Positions 8,517 to 17,637 of a DNA stretch of 64,000 nucleotides are shown here, one piece after another. Made by a program: the position numbers and the translations under genes. Under the pieces are notes generated by a model, which was given only the letters and a program-made list of their open reading frames with translations, made no database searches and was not told the origin of the DNA. The stretch spans positions 3,628,501 to 3,692,500 of the forward strand of contig NZ_JABJUQ010000007.1 of NCBI RefSeq assembly GCF_013155385.1, written 5' to 3'. The stretch is from Bacillus sp. WMMC1349. Lineage in GTDB: Bacteria > Bacillota > Bacilli > Bacillales > Bacillaceae. Positions within the stretch are counted from its first letter, which is position 1; every line of letters starts with the position of its first letter.

Positions 8517-9524
8517 ATGGAAAAATCAATGAATTTAAAAGGTAGAAGTTATTTAGCTGAAAAGGACTATACAGAAGAAGAAATTCTTTATTTACTCAAT
8601 CTTGCCCAAGATTTAAAAGAAAAGAAAGCACAAGGCATTAAACATCATTATTTAGAAGGAAAAAACATTGCATTATTATTCGAAAAACCATCAACAAGAA
8701 CACGTTGTGCATTTACAACAGCTTGTATCGACCTTGGTGCTCACCCAGAATATCTCGGAAAAGACGATATTCAGCTTGGTAAAAAAGAATCGATTGAAGA
8801 TACTGCAAAAGTTCTTGGAAGAATGTTTGATGGCATTGAGTTCCGCGGTTTTGAACATGAAAAGGTCGAAGCACTTGCAGAACATTCAGGTGTACCTGTC
8901 TGGAACGGATTAACTGATATGTGGCACCCAACACAAATGCTTGCTGACTTTATGACTGTTAAAGAACACCTCGGACATGTAAAAGGTATCAAACTGACTT
9001 ACATCGGTGACGGACGAAACAACGTTGCCAACAGCCTGCTCATCGGGGGAGCAAAAGTCGGAATGGACGTGAGAATCTGTTCACCTGAAAGTCTTTTCCC
9101 TGACCAAGAAATCGTAGAAATGGCAAAAACATTTGCAAAAGAGTCCGGTGGAAAAATTACAGTTACAAGCAATCCAGATGAAGCCGTTGCCGAAGCAGAT
9201 GTGCTCTACACAGATGTCTGGGTCTCCATGGGAGAAGAAGACAAATTTGCTGAAAGAATTAAATTACTTACACCTTACCAAGTCAACATGGAACTTGTAA
9301 AGAAAACTGGAAATGACAATGTCATCTTCCTTCACTGTCTACCAGCTTTTCACGACATTAATACAAAATATGGACAAAATGTCTTTGAAGAATACGGTCT
9401 CAAAGAAATGGAAGTAACAGATGAAGTGTTCCGCAGCAAACATTCTAAAGTCTTTGATGAAGCGGAAAACCGCATGCATACAATCAAAGCTGTCATGGCT
9501 GCAACTCTTGGCGATCTTCGCTAA
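8517..9524 (+). CDS. arcB: Ornithine carbamoyltransferase, catabolic
   Basis: Phosphorolyses citrulline to ornithine and carbamoyl phosphate. The 335-residue protein has the carbamoyl phosphate loop PSTRTRCAF, the HPTQ motif ([10 protein letters not shown]) and the ornithine-side loop [10 protein letters not shown], all in the expected order. The start ATG follows AAGGAGAGA. It lies 33 bp after arcA and is followed by a stable hairpin rather than a classical terminator, then arcD. The operon position makes the catabolic role much more likely than the biosynthetic ArgF role. Confidence 0.95.
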   Translation: MEKSMNLKGRSYLAEKDYTEEEILYLLNLAQDLKEKKAQGIKHHYLEGKNIALLFEKPSTRTRCAFTTACIDLGAHPEYLGKDDIQLGKKESIEDTAKVLGRMFDGIEFRGFEHEKVEALAEHSGVPVWNGLTDMWHPTQMLADFMTVKEHLGHVKGIKLTYIGDGRNNVANSLLIGGAKVGMDVRICSPESLFPDQEIVEMAKTFAKESGGKITVTSNPDEAVAEADVLYTDVWVSMGEEDKFAERIKLLTPYQVNMELVKKTGNDNVIFLHCLPAFHDINTKYGQNVFEEYGLKEMEVTDEVFRSKHSKVFDEAENRMHTIKAVMAATLGDLR

Positions 9525-9526
9525 TC

Positions 9527-9551
9527 GGAAAAGGGAGTTGCTCCCTTTTCC
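9527..9551 (+). other. Intercistronic hairpin between arcB and arcD
   Basis: A perfect 11-bp stem GGAAAAGGGAG / CTCCCTTTTCC closes a 3-base loop 2 bases after the arcB stop. It has no T-tract after it (CACCC follows), so it is more likely a processing or mRNA-stabilising structure, or a leaky attenuator, than a full terminator. Confidence 0.75.
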
Positions 9552-9578
9552 ACCCTTAACCCAAATGAGGTGAATAAA

Positions 9579-10985
9579 ATGGCGGAAGAAAATAAACTGG
9601 GTCTGTTCGCACTAATCGCGCTTGTTATTGGATCAATGATCGGGGGAGGAGCCTTTAACCTCGCAAGTGACATGGCCTCTCAAGCAGGAGCAGGAGCGAT
9701 TCTTATCGGATGGATCATTACAGGAATCGGTATGGTTGCTTTAGCCCTCTCATTCCAAAATCTTACGACAAAAAGGGCTGACTTAGACGGTGGAATCTTT
9801 ACTTATGCACGGGAAGGATTCGGTCGTTACATGGGATTTAACAGTGCCTGGGGATATTGGTTCTCAGCCCTGCTTGGCAATGTTGCATACGGAACATTAC
9901 TATTCAGTTCAATTGGCTATTTCTTTCCAACGTTTGGAGATGGTCAGAATTTAGCTTCAATTATCGGTGCGAGTATTATTTTATGGGGCGTACACTTTTT
10001 GATTCTTCGCGGTGTGCAATCTGCTGCCATGATTAATTTGATTACAACCATCTCAAAACTAGTTCCAATTTTCGCATTCATCATTGCCATTATCTTTGTT
10101 TTTAATCTTGACTTATTCACTCAAGATTTCTGGGGTAAAGGATTGAATCTCGGTTCAATTGGTTCACAAGTGAAAAGCACAATGCTAGTCACTGTTTGGG
10201 TATTTATCGGTATTGAAGGAGCCGTCCTTTTTTCAAGCCGGGCCAAAAAATCTAGTGATGTCGGAAAAGCGACTGTTATTGGTTTAATTAGTGTACTAGC
10301 TGTATATATCATGATTACAATGCTATCTCTCGGTGTCATGAATCAACAGGATTTATCTGGTCTTTCCAACCCTTCAATGGCTGGAATTATGGAACATATC
10401 GTTGGTAAGTGGGGAGCAGCCTTCATCAATATCGGCTTGATTATTTCGGTATTAGGTGCTTGGTTAGCTTGGACACTTTTCGCTGGAGAGCTACCACTGA
10501 TTGCTGCCAGAGAAGGAGACTTTCCGAAATGGTTTGGCAAAGTCAATAAAAACGGTGCTCCTTCCAATGCACTGACACTAACAAATGGAATCATTCAACT
10601 GTTCTTACTGACATTTCTCATTTCAGATGCTGCTTACCAGTTTGCTTTTTCCTTAGCAACTTCAGCAATATTAATCCCGTACTTATTTTCTGGACTGTAT
10701 CAACTTAAATACAGCTGGATCAACAAAGAACCTGACCGAGTCAAAAATACGGTCGTCGGGGTAATTGCTAGTGTTTACGGAGTTTGGCTCATCTATGCGG
10801 CAGGGCTCGAATTCTTACTTTTAACAATGATCTTATACGCACCAGGTATCTTAGTATTCAGAGCCGTTCGTAAAGATAAAGAAGGTCCATTATTTAACAA
10901 GGCTGAATTAATTGTTGCGGTCGTCATTTTCATCTTAGCTATCGTCGCAATCGTGGAACTAGCAACGGGAGGCATTACAATTTAA
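9579..10985 (+). CDS. arcD: Arginine/ornithine antiporter
   Basis: Exchanges external arginine for the ornithine produced by ArcB. About 468 residues with 12 or more hydrophobic segments, and the amino acid-polyamine-organocation N-terminal motif (ALVIGSMIGGGAFNL) plus EGAVLFSSRAKKSSDVG between segments 6 and 7. The chosen ATG at 9579 has GAGGTGA five bases upstream; a GTG nine bases earlier overlaps that ribosome site. Translation follows the intercistronic hairpin. Confidence 0.93.
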   Translation: MAEENKLGLFALIALVIGSMIGGGAFNLASDMASQAGAGAILIGWIITGIGMVALALSFQNLTTKRADLDGGIFTYAREGFGRYMGFNSAWGYWFSALLGNVAYGTLLFSSIGYFFPTFGDGQNLASIIGASIILWGVHFLILRGVQSAAMINLITTISKLVPIFAFIIAIIFVFNLDLFTQDFWGKGLNLGSIGSQVKSTMLVTVWVFIGIEGAVLFSSRAKKSSDVGKATVIGLISVLAVYIMITMLSLGVMNQQDLSGLSNPSMAGIMEHIVGKWGAAFINIGLIISVLGAWLAWTLFAGELPLIAAREGDFPKWFGKVNKNGAPSNALTLTNGIIQLFLLTFLISDAAYQFAFSLATSAILIPYLFSGLYQLKYSWINKEPDRVKNTVVGVIASVYGVWLIYAAGLEFLLLTMILYAPGILVFRAVRKDKEGPLFNKAELIVAVVIFILAIVAIVELATGGITI

Positions 10986-11014
10986 CATAACTTCAGAAGT
11001 AGAGGTGTTCAAAC

Positions 11015-11965
11015 ATGAAAAAGAGAAAAATTGTTGTCGCACTAGGCGGAAATGCTATACAAACGGGCGATGCTAGTGCTGAAGCACAGCAACGGGCCTT
11101 AGATGAAACAGCCAACTATTTAGCTGAGATGATTGACAGTGGTGCCGAATTAATTATTACACATGGAAACGGTCCGCAAGTCGGCAACTTGATGATTCAG
11201 CAAAAAGAAGCCGATTCACCGAAAACACCAGCCATGCCGCTGGAAACTTGCGTATCGATGACACAAGGAATGATCGGCTACTGGATGCAAAACGCTCTTG
11301 ATAAAGCACTTAAAGCAAAAGGAATCAACAAGCATGCAGCAACTGTCATTACCCGTGTCGCTGTCCATAGTGATGATGAAGCATTCCGCAATCCGACAAA
11401 ACCGATTGGACCATTCTACAGTGAAGATGAAGCAAAAGAACTGATGAACAGTCAAAATGGCGACATCGTCTTTAAAGAGGATGCCGGAAGAGGCTGGCGG
11501 CGTGTCGTACCATCACCTATTCCGGTTTCCATTCTCGAATATGATATTATTAATCAGTTAGTTGAAAATGGTCATATCGTAATTGCAGCAGGAGGCGGCG
11601 GTGTCCCTGTCCTCGAAGAAGATCATACAATCTGCGGTGTTGACGCTGTTATCGACAAAGACTTTGCCGCTTGTAAATTAGCAGAGCTTGTTCAAGCAGA
11701 CGAACTCATTATTTTAACAGGTGTCGATTATGTGGCAGTCGACTATTTAAAACCAACTGAAAAGCAGCTTAAGCATGTAACAACTGAAGAATTAAAAGGA
11801 TATATAACAGAAAAACAATTTGCTGAAGGCAGTATGCTACCTAAAGTAAAAGCAGCACTACAATTTGCCGAAATAAAAAGAGGCAACAAAACAATTATTA
11901 CCTCCCTGCAACAGGCTAAAGAAGCGCTCAAAGGCAACGCTGGTACCGTTGTAAAACAAGCTTAA
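11015..11965 (+). CDS. arcC: Carbamate kinase
   Basis: Makes ATP from carbamoyl phosphate and ADP, the energy-yielding end of the pathway. The 316-residue amino acid kinase fold shows ALGGNAIQ at the N-terminus, [11 protein letters not shown], the Gly-rich [10 protein letters not shown] and the C-terminal [11 protein letters not shown] motif. The start ATG follows AGAGGTG 29 bp after arcD. A strong terminator follows, so arcABDC is one unit. Confidence 0.95.
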   Translation: MKKRKIVVALGGNAIQTGDASAEAQQRALDETANYLAEMIDSGAELIITHGNGPQVGNLMIQQKEADSPKTPAMPLETCVSMTQGMIGYWMQNALDKALKAKGINKHAATVITRVAVHSDDEAFRNPTKPIGPFYSEDEAKELMNSQNGDIVFKEDAGRGWRRVVPSPIPVSILEYDIINQLVENGHIVIAAGGGGVPVLEEDHTICGVDAVIDKDFAACKLAELVQADELIILTGVDYVAVDYLKPTEKQLKHVTTEELKGYITEKQFAEGSMLPKVKAALQFAEIKRGNKTIITSLQQAKEALKGNAGTVVKQA

Positions 11966-11970
11966 GTATT

Positions 11971-12004
11971 AAAAAGGAAGACCCTTTAAAGGGTTCTTCC
12001 TTTT
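11971..12004. terminator. Terminator after arcC
   Basis: The stem AAAAGGAAG...CCCTTT / AAAGGG...CTTCCTTTT forms a long imperfect hairpin ending in T residues, closing arcABDC ahead of arcR. Confidence 0.8.
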
Positions 12005-12080
12005 GCCTGTCGTTAAAACATAGTAATATTTAATTAGTATACGATTATCATATGAAATGAATAAGGGTGATCAGTTTAAT

Positions 12081-12758
12081 ATGAAGAACAAAGACATCGT
12101 ACATCATCTGAAGAAATTTTCTTTATTCGCTTCCTTGAGTGATAAAGAGTTGGAAGACATGAAACAATTTATCTATTGGCGTACCTATCATAAAGGACAG
12201 ATCTTATTTATGGAAGAAGACCCGCGGGAACGGATGTATCTTCTCCTTGATGGTTTTATTAAACTAGAAAATACAAATGATACCGGATCGATGTTTTACA
12301 TCGACTACATACGCCCTCATACGCTCTTTCCATTCGGAGGCTTATTTCGTGATGAACACTACCATTATGCCGCTGAAGCCTTAACAGATATTGAACTCTA
12401 CTATATTCCCATGAACATTTTCGAGGATCTTATTCGGGACAATCCAACACTGCTCTTTGATGCTCTCAATCAATTATCAGATATTTTGGCTCTTCATGAA
12501 GAACGACTGAAGCGAATCACACTTTCTCATGCACATGATCGAGTCATCCAAGGCCTTTATTACCTTACTGAAAACCTTGGTCAAACAGAAAAAGACACAA
12601 TCGTTGTCAGTTGCCCGATTACTGCAACAGAAATCGCTAAAATTTCGGGTACTTCCCGTGAAACGGTAAGTGTCGTCTTGAAAAAACTTCGTAGTGAAGG
12701 TGTGATCAGTCAGAACAACAAACAGATTATCATTCACAAACCGGATTACTTCAAGTGA
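12081..12758 (+). CDS. arcR: Crp/Fnr-family activator of the arc operon
   Basis: This 225-residue protein has an N-terminal cyclic-nucleotide-binding-like barrel (residues 8-125) and a C-terminal Crp-type helix-turn-helix (ATEIAKISGTSRETVSVVLKKL). It lacks the cysteine cluster of oxygen-sensing Fnr: the only Cys is in VSCPI, so it is not an iron-sulfur sensor. In B. licheniformis ArcR is needed for anaerobic induction of arcABDC. The ATG at 12081 follows AAGGGTGAT; an upstream in-frame ATG overlaps that site. It is separated from arcC by a terminator, so read-through or its own promoter drives it. Confidence 0.93.
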   Translation: MKNKDIVHHLKKFSLFASLSDKELEDMKQFIYWRTYHKGQILFMEEDPRERMYLLLDGFIKLENTNDTGSMFYIDYIRPHTLFPFGGLFRDEHYHYAAEALTDIELYYIPMNIFEDLIRDNPTLLFDALNQLSDILALHEERLKRITLSHAHDRVIQGLYYLTENLGQTEKDTIVVSCPITATEIAKISGTSRETVSVVLKKLRSEGVISQNNKQIIIHKPDYFK

Positions 12759-12767
12759 GGCGGTACA

Positions 12768-12807
12768 ACAAGGATCTCAGGATATTTTAGATCCTTGTTA
12801 TTTTTTT
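12768..12807 (+). terminator. Terminator after arcR
   Basis: A 10-bp stem ACAAGGATCT / AGATCCTTGT is followed closely by seven T residues. Confidence 0.88.
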
Positions 12808-13358
12808 GTCATGCCATATCCTGCCGGAAAAGTTTGTTACCCCAATTGCTGCAAATCAAATAAAATAACGGATATATTTGGTGACTCATCAGGAGGCACT
12901 GCCCCCAGCATCGGAAATTCTACGACCAATCAATCTAAAACCAATGCTAAACCACCATCAGTAAACCTATTAGAAGACAGACAGCTGACATAGCTGATGT
13001 GAAACACCCCCTTTTTTCGGAAACGCTCTTTCTAACATCGGATATGTTTCCTTTTCATTTCTATTCTTTCCTATAAGCCAACGTTTCGTTCTTCATCACC
13101 CTCATACACCTTAAACTCTTTCTAAAACATGACCTCTCACAAGAATTTATCTTTTACAAAATGTAATTTTGGGGTATGTAGGCAGTAGAGTTGTACCTCT
13201 GCAGCGGTCAATCAGAAAAACAGTTTTTTATTATTTAACCCCTTTCAAAAATAAGAATTTTAAGAAAACTAAACATCCTATTAATTTATCGCGGGAATTC
13301 TTTCTTTACATACTCATTCATGTAAAAATGAATGCGTAACATTAATGGAGGTCATGAA
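12808..13358 (+). other. Gene-poor stretch with possible gene remnant
   Basis: A 60-codon open frame at 12811-12993 (MPYPAGKVCYPNCC..., later DIFGDSSGGTAPSIGN) has no ribosome site and looks like decayed coding sequence or chance. The rest up to the response regulator holds its leader, including the inverted repeat CATTCAT / ATGAATG at 13315-13334 just upstream of the ribosome site. Confidence 0.3.
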
Positions 13359-14081
13359 ATGGATCATTCTCTTGGACAATTTAAAGTATTAATCGTTGAT
13401 GATGACGAATCTATTTTAGATCTATTAAATGTCGTGTTTGAAAACGAGGGCTTCTCTGGTGTTTTAAATGCAAAAACTGGAGAGGAAGCACTTTTGCTGT
13501 TAAAAGAGCAGCAACCAGATGTCGTATTGCTTGATGTCATGCTTCCTGATTCAAACGGATTCACCATTTGCAATCAGCTTCGCCAATTTACCAATATTCC
13601 TGTTCTGTTTCTTACCGCCAAAACATCTGCTGTAGATAAATTGCAAGGGTTTAGCTATGGCGGAGACGATTACATTACCAAACCTTTTAATCCCCTTGAA
13701 GTTGTGGCTCGTGTAAAAGTCCAGTTGAAACGATTGAAAAAGGTTGCACCTCCAACACCGGAATTTTCTTATAATTTCGGAGATTTTCAAATTGATGAAA
13801 CATCAGGAAAACTGATTGTGGATGGAATAAGGATTGAGTGTCCGGCACAGGAGTTTAAACTATTACTATATTTTTCTCACCATCCCAACCAATTATTAAG
13901 CAAACAAAAGATATATCGGGATGTTTGGGGAGAAATTTATAATGGTGACAGTACGGTTATGGTTCATGTGCGCCGGCTTCGGGAAAAAATCGAAAAAGAC
14001 CCAAGCCATCCAAAATGGATTAAAACGATCAGAGGGCATGGTTATATGTTTGAAAATCCTCCAACAGGTGAAAAGCAATGA
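13359..14081 (+). CDS. OmpR-family response regulator with decayed partner kinase
   Basis: A receiver domain (residues 8-120) has the acidic pair in IVDDDES, phospho-acceptor Asp in VVLLDVMLP, LTAKT and the KPFNP lysine. It is followed by an OmpR/PhoB winged helix (residues 135-235, DSTVMVHVRRLREKIE, TIRGHGYMFE). The ATG at 13359 has GGAGG 7 bases upstream. The start of the partner kinase overlaps its stop codon (ATGA), but that kinase is degenerate after about 24 codons. The regulator itself looks intact and may be orphaned, cross-fed, or on its way out. Target unknown. Confidence 0.85.
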   Translation: MDHSLGQFKVLIVDDDESILDLLNVVFENEGFSGVLNAKTGEEALLLLKEQQPDVVLLDVMLPDSNGFTICNQLRQFTNIPVLFLTAKTSAVDKLQGFSYGGDDYITKPFNPLEVVARVKVQLKRLKKVAPPTPEFSYNFGDFQIDETSGKLIVDGIRIECPAQEFKLLLYFSHHPNQLLSKQKIYRDVWGEIYNGDSTVMVHVRRLREKIEKDPSHPKWIKTIRGHGYMFENPPTGEKQ

Positions 14082-14883
14082 AGTCTATACAAAGAGTTGC
14101 TTTTCACTTTATCTCTAAAATTTTCCTGATCGTCATTTGTATCGCATTTCCTAAAAAAACAGCCACCACGCTAAAAAGAGCTAAAGTAGCATAGTTGTAT
14201 CAAGGCTATCTTCCAAAATAAATGGCAACAAGCAGTCCCATGACTTCATCGCAGAGATCCACTAACTGAGTTGTCTAAAAAACCGAATGATCTAAAAAAA
14301 AGATCACTAAAATCCATGTCAATGTCTGACCGTCTCTCGTAGTAAATCATGTTGAGAGATGAAGTTGAGATTATGTCCAATGTTGTAAGAGAGTGCTAAT
14401 CGACAACATCACTGCGCTTGGCTGTTTCTGACGCTTCCAGTTCGGAATGTTGAAGTCACCGAATATGATGAAGGGTTTCAGAAAGCTGTTTCAATATAAA
14501 AAAGTGACGTCCTCGACGTTAGAATTTCTGAGCTTTAGTGATTACTAAAAATTATGAAAATATATATATCATCCTCATTTACATGTGTTGGTACCTGTGA
14601 AAAAACAACCAAAAAGATTGGACAAGCCTATGGAAAAGGCGATCGGTTAAAAGAGAAACCAACATTGATAGGGAAGCAACGGAAGAACACACGGCTGTTC
14701 TTGAAATCTCGAAATATCCGGTAAAGGATACAGATGTTATTCCGGTGCATAAGGTGACAGAGGATCATCTGGATACAGTTTATTATCTGGACGATGTGCT
14801 TTTATTTCATCGGCTCTCATGTACGGGGGAGCGGAAGACCTTATGACAAATGCACTTTTAAAATTATAAAGGAGTTAATGATT

Positions 14884-15051
14884 ATGAATACATTTATAGG
14901 GGCTCTTAAAAGCATATTGAGATTCACGTTTTATTCTTTGCTAAAATTGTTGACCTTTGCAGTTTCAATCATAGCTATTTTAATTCAATTTATCCTAGGA
15001 ATTATCGCAATCGCCGCTTCAACTATTGATTTGGGAAGACGAAGAAGATAA
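14884..15051 (+). CDS. Small hydrophobic membrane peptide, 55 residues
   Basis: An intact ORF with an excellent ribosome site (AAAGGAG, 8 bases before ATG) lies inside the kinase wreck. It starts MNTFIGALKSILRFTFY, continues with an uninterrupted hydrophobic helix of about 30 residues (LLKLLTFAVSIIAILIQFIL) and ends in a basic tail GRRRR. The layout fits a single-span peptide such as a small toxin, bacteriocin-like or regulatory peptide. I do not recognise the family. Confidence 0.5.
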   Translation: MNTFIGALKSILRFTFYSLLKLLTFAVSIIAILIQFILGIIAIAASTIDLGRRRR

Positions 15052-15052
15052 C

Positions 15053-15165
15053 ATGGATGAAAATCGGGACATTTGCTCCCTTTCCTCGGGTGATCCGCGA
15101 GCCTCACTCACTGTTCCCGCAGGAGTCTCGCCATTCTTCCTGCTCCATGAAGAACATGGATAGCA
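15053..15165. repeat. Dispersed repeat, copy 1
   Basis: Contains TTTGCTCCCTTTCC, CGCGAGCCTC and GCAGGAGTCTCGCC in the order I remember from a GC-rich intergenic repeat common in Bacillaceae. A shorter copy with the middle deleted is at 23040-23110. Confidence 0.55.
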
Positions 15166-15583
15166 AGGAAAAAGAGCGTTTGTCTGAACGAATCGAATAC
15201 AACAATTAATTGAAGATTCCAACCTGACGTTCCACTATCCTCTTATTAAGCAAAACATTAGAAAGACTGAAAGATTTACCAGACGCAAGCAATAAACATT
15301 TGAACTTTTATACAAATGAGAAGACCATTCTTTTTCATATGTACATACAACGCGTATTGGAAAACATGATTGTCAACAGCATCAAATATAACCCGTCAGG
15401 TACAACCATCAAAATTAACCTGATCAAAGATGATAAGATTAGAAAGATACAGACTTGACCGATATTATCGAGGAACTACTCCCTACTTCAGGAATCGATT
15501 AGGAATGGCAATTGCAAGGCAGATCATCTTAGCCCATGGCGGTGAGATTGAGATTTTCAACAAACTGTGAGAGTTTTTCCAGA

Positions 15584-15623
15584 AAACGAAGGACTTTCCA
15601 GAAAAGTACATTTTGGAAAGCCC
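15584..15623 (-). terminator. Probable terminator of the anti-sigma gene
   Basis: On the minus strand GGGCTTTCC and GGAAAGTCC pair over 9 bp (one G-U) with a 15-base loop, followed by TTCGTTTTC, directly after the anti-sigma stop codon. Confidence 0.5.
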
Positions 15624-15631
15624 AACACTTG

Positions 15632-16999
15632 TTATTTTGTTAATTTTACTTTAATCGGCTTTAGAGGAGTCGAATAAAATGCACTTAAATAAGCAAAATC
15701 TACAGCTAACGAATAATGATCAAGACTGAAATTCTTAGCTCCAAACTCACCGTCTATCTTAAAGACGGATTGAAAACGAAGTTTCTTCGAATCGAGTACT
15801 TTTGTAAAATTACCTTTTACGCTATGTCCATTAGGTGCTTCTTCATAGGTTTGATAAGCCGAATCAATAAGTGACATCGTTTCTAAAAAGTTTTGCATGC
15901 TATCAATATCTATCATTGATCGATTAATATTTTTCAAATGGTAATTGACCACTAGTTTGTTTCCGTTTTTCTTTATTTGATCAACCGCAATCTTAAAGTC
16001 ATGGTGATCTGCGCTCACAACGGCAGACATTTTTTGAAGAGGTAACGTTTTAGCAGTATCACCTTTATGGGTGTAAGCATTAATAGTTAAATATTTTGTA
16101 TCTTTGTCTACCTTTCCTAAGATCAATCGCTTCTCTAGCTGAACACTGTTTCCTACTCTTTTTGGATCTGCAAGACTTTGATTCCCCATTAAATAATCGA
16201 TTTCCCGTCCTTTATCATCTGTCACTTTGCCAATACCCACACCTTCGTTGGGTGATGCTGTCACCTCGTAGTCGATGACAGTCGATTCTTTACCAATAAC
16301 CACTCTTTTAGGCTTGATCTGATCACTAGTATTGTTTTGCTTAAATTTCACAGATCGATATGGCAACTTTTTAGCTGGTATATTAAATACCCACTTCCCC
16401 CTTATTCCATTAATGCTTGTTATTGTGACTGGCAATGTCAATTGATCAGGGATTTTTTGATCAGGATATCCGATTTGAATGTAGCCGATATAGCCATCAT
16501 CTGTTTTTTTCATATTTGACACAGAAGCTATTTCCCATTTACGTCCACCGTTAAATACTGTGGATTTAAGACTCAGTCGTTCATCGTCCAAATCTTTTCT
16601 CGTATCACTTGTAACCTTAAATGTCATGCCAATGACACCACCGTCGAAATAAACACTTGTTGCTGTCACATCAATGTTATTGCATGACGCTTTTTGATTC
16701 AGCTCCGTAACTTGCTGAGCTTGTACTAAATTTTGCCCAATAAAGTCATGAAACTTCTGATAAGATTTTCCAAAGACTGGTACATCAGCCAACACATTTT
16801 GCATAGAAGGAGAAATAAAACCGCTTCCGAGAAGAAGAACAGCCGCAGCTCCAGAAATAAAAATGTTACGCTTAACACGTTTGGTGCGCCTTATTTTTTC
16901 CTGGTTTGCTCTTTTTATACCTGCTGATATTGATTCAGAAAGCTCTTGTTCTGGAATATGAATCTCGTTTACTTCGTTTTTGAAGCAATTTTTGTCCAT
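15632..16999 (-). CDS. Membrane anti-sigma factor with DUF4179-like domain
   Basis: This 455-residue protein has a cytoplasmic N-terminus (residues 1-45), one membrane segment (RNIFISGAAAVLLLGSGFI, about 46-64) and a large extracellular part. The segment after the membrane (VPVFGKSYQKFHDFIGQNL) is the typical start of the DUF4179 domain found in anti-sigma factors paired with ECF sigma factors. Its gene overlaps the sigma gene by 31 bp, indicating translational coupling. It should hold the sigma factor at the membrane until an envelope signal releases it. The signal is unknown. Confidence 0.82.
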   Translation of the reverse strand: MDKNCFKNEVNEIHIPEQELSESISAGIKRANQEKIRRTKRVKRNIFISGAAAVLLLGSGFISPSMQNVLADVPVFGKSYQKFHDFIGQNLVQAQQVTELNQKASCNNIDVTATSVYFDGGVIGMTFKVTSDTRKDLDDERLSLKSTVFNGGRKWEIASVSNMKKTDDGYIGYIQIGYPDQKIPDQLTLPVTITSINGIRGKWVFNIPAKKLPYRSVKFKQNNTSDQIKPKRVVIGKESTVIDYEVTASPNEGVGIGKVTDDKGREIDYLMGNQSLADPKRVGNSVQLEKRLILGKVDKDTKYLTINAYTHKGDTAKTLPLQKMSAVVSADHHDFKIAVDQIKKNGNKLVVNYHLKNINRSMIDIDSMQNFLETMSLIDSAYQTYEEAPNGHSVKGNFTKVLDSKKLRFQSVFKIDGEFGAKNFSLDHYSLAVDFAYLSAFYSTPLKPIKVKLTK

Positions 17000-17517
17000 T
17001 CGGCTTCTCCTCCAGTCAATAATTGTTTTAATTCAAGTTTCGCTCTTTTCAAATAGGTTTTGACGGTCCCTTCTGGTACATTCATCATCTTGGCAATCTG
17101 ATGAATCAGCAGATCATGATAATAAAAAAGAATAATAGCTGTTTGATATTCTTGGCGTAAATGTCGAACAGCTTCAAGCAGTCCCATCCTGTCATCAACG
17201 GGCATTTCTTGATCTTGTCCAAGGTCTCTTACTGGTGAATCAATCAAGACCACTTTCTTTTTCTTCTTCAACAAGGCATACGCTTGATGTATCAAAATTT
17301 TTGTCACCCATGTCAAAAAATATTCGGGGTGTCTTAGCTGAGAAATCGAGATAAAGGCTTGATATGCGGTCTCTTGTAAAATATCTAATGCATCTTCTTT
17401 ATTATTTACATACAAATAAGCTGTCCGATAAAGTTGGTTACTGTGCATTTGGAAAAGCGTTTCAAACGCCTGTGAATGCCCTGCGACTGCTTTTTTTACG
17501 AGTTTCATTTGTTTCAC
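16969..17517 (-). CDS. ECF-type RNA polymerase sigma factor
   Basis: This 182-residue protein has sigma-70 region 2 (FETLFQMHSNQLYRTAYLYV, EDALDILQETAYQAF) and region 4 (IILFYYHDLLIHQIAKMMNV, EGTVKTYLKRAKLELKQLL). The most likely start is a GTG at 17517 with AGGAGG 7 bases upstream; a longer frame upstream has no site. It is cotranscribed with the overlapping anti-sigma gene. It does not match one B. subtilis ECF factor clearly enough for a name. Confidence 0.88.
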   Translation of the reverse strand: MKQMKLVKKAVAGHSQAFETLFQMHSNQLYRTAYLYVNNKEDALDILQETAYQAFISISQLRHPEYFLTWVTKILIHQAYALLKKKKKVVLIDSPVRDLGQDQEMPVDDRMGLLEAVRHLRQEYQTAIILFYYHDLLIHQIAKMMNVPEGTVKTYLKRAKLELKQLLTGGEAEWTKIASKTK

Positions 17518-17539
17518 TGCTGCTCCTCCTTCAATCATT

Positions 17540-17567
17540 AGAGAGGTGAGAGTTGAGAAAAGTTTCA
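17540..17567 (-). promoter_or_regulatory. Possible autoregulatory ECF promoter
   Basis: On the minus strand TGAAAC (17567-17562) resembles the common ECF -35 element and lies about 45 bp upstream of the sigma start codon. The expected -10 (CGTC or similar) is not clear; CTCTC occupies the place. Autoregulation is usual for such operons. Confidence 0.35.
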
Positions 17568-17637
17568 AAACTACAGATTTTTCTGACAGCGCATGATAAG
17601 ATAAACATGAAACCCAACAAATGGAGATGAAGGAAAC

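Larger units (their letters stand above)
14078..15570 (+). pseudogene. Histidine kinase remnant, interrupted
   Basis: Translation starts as a kinase N-terminus (MKSIQRVAFHFISKIFLIVI) overlapping the regulator stop, then breaks into stops by 14150. The C-terminal ATPase part reappears at 15240-15570 in broken frames: an N-box (VLENMIVNSIKYNPSGT, about 15345) and a G-box region (RLGMAIARQIILAHGGEIEI, about 15500). Between them lie about 1.1 kb unrelated to a kinase, including an unidentified remnant frame near 14650-14845 (TAVLEISKYPVKDTDVIP), a small intact ORF and a dispersed repeat. Insertion followed by decay is the simplest reading. Confidence 0.8.

Noticed and set aside
12081..12758. ArcR as an iron-sulfur oxygen sensor like Fnr
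   Set aside because: Only one Cys is present, so a cluster cannot be held as in Fnr.
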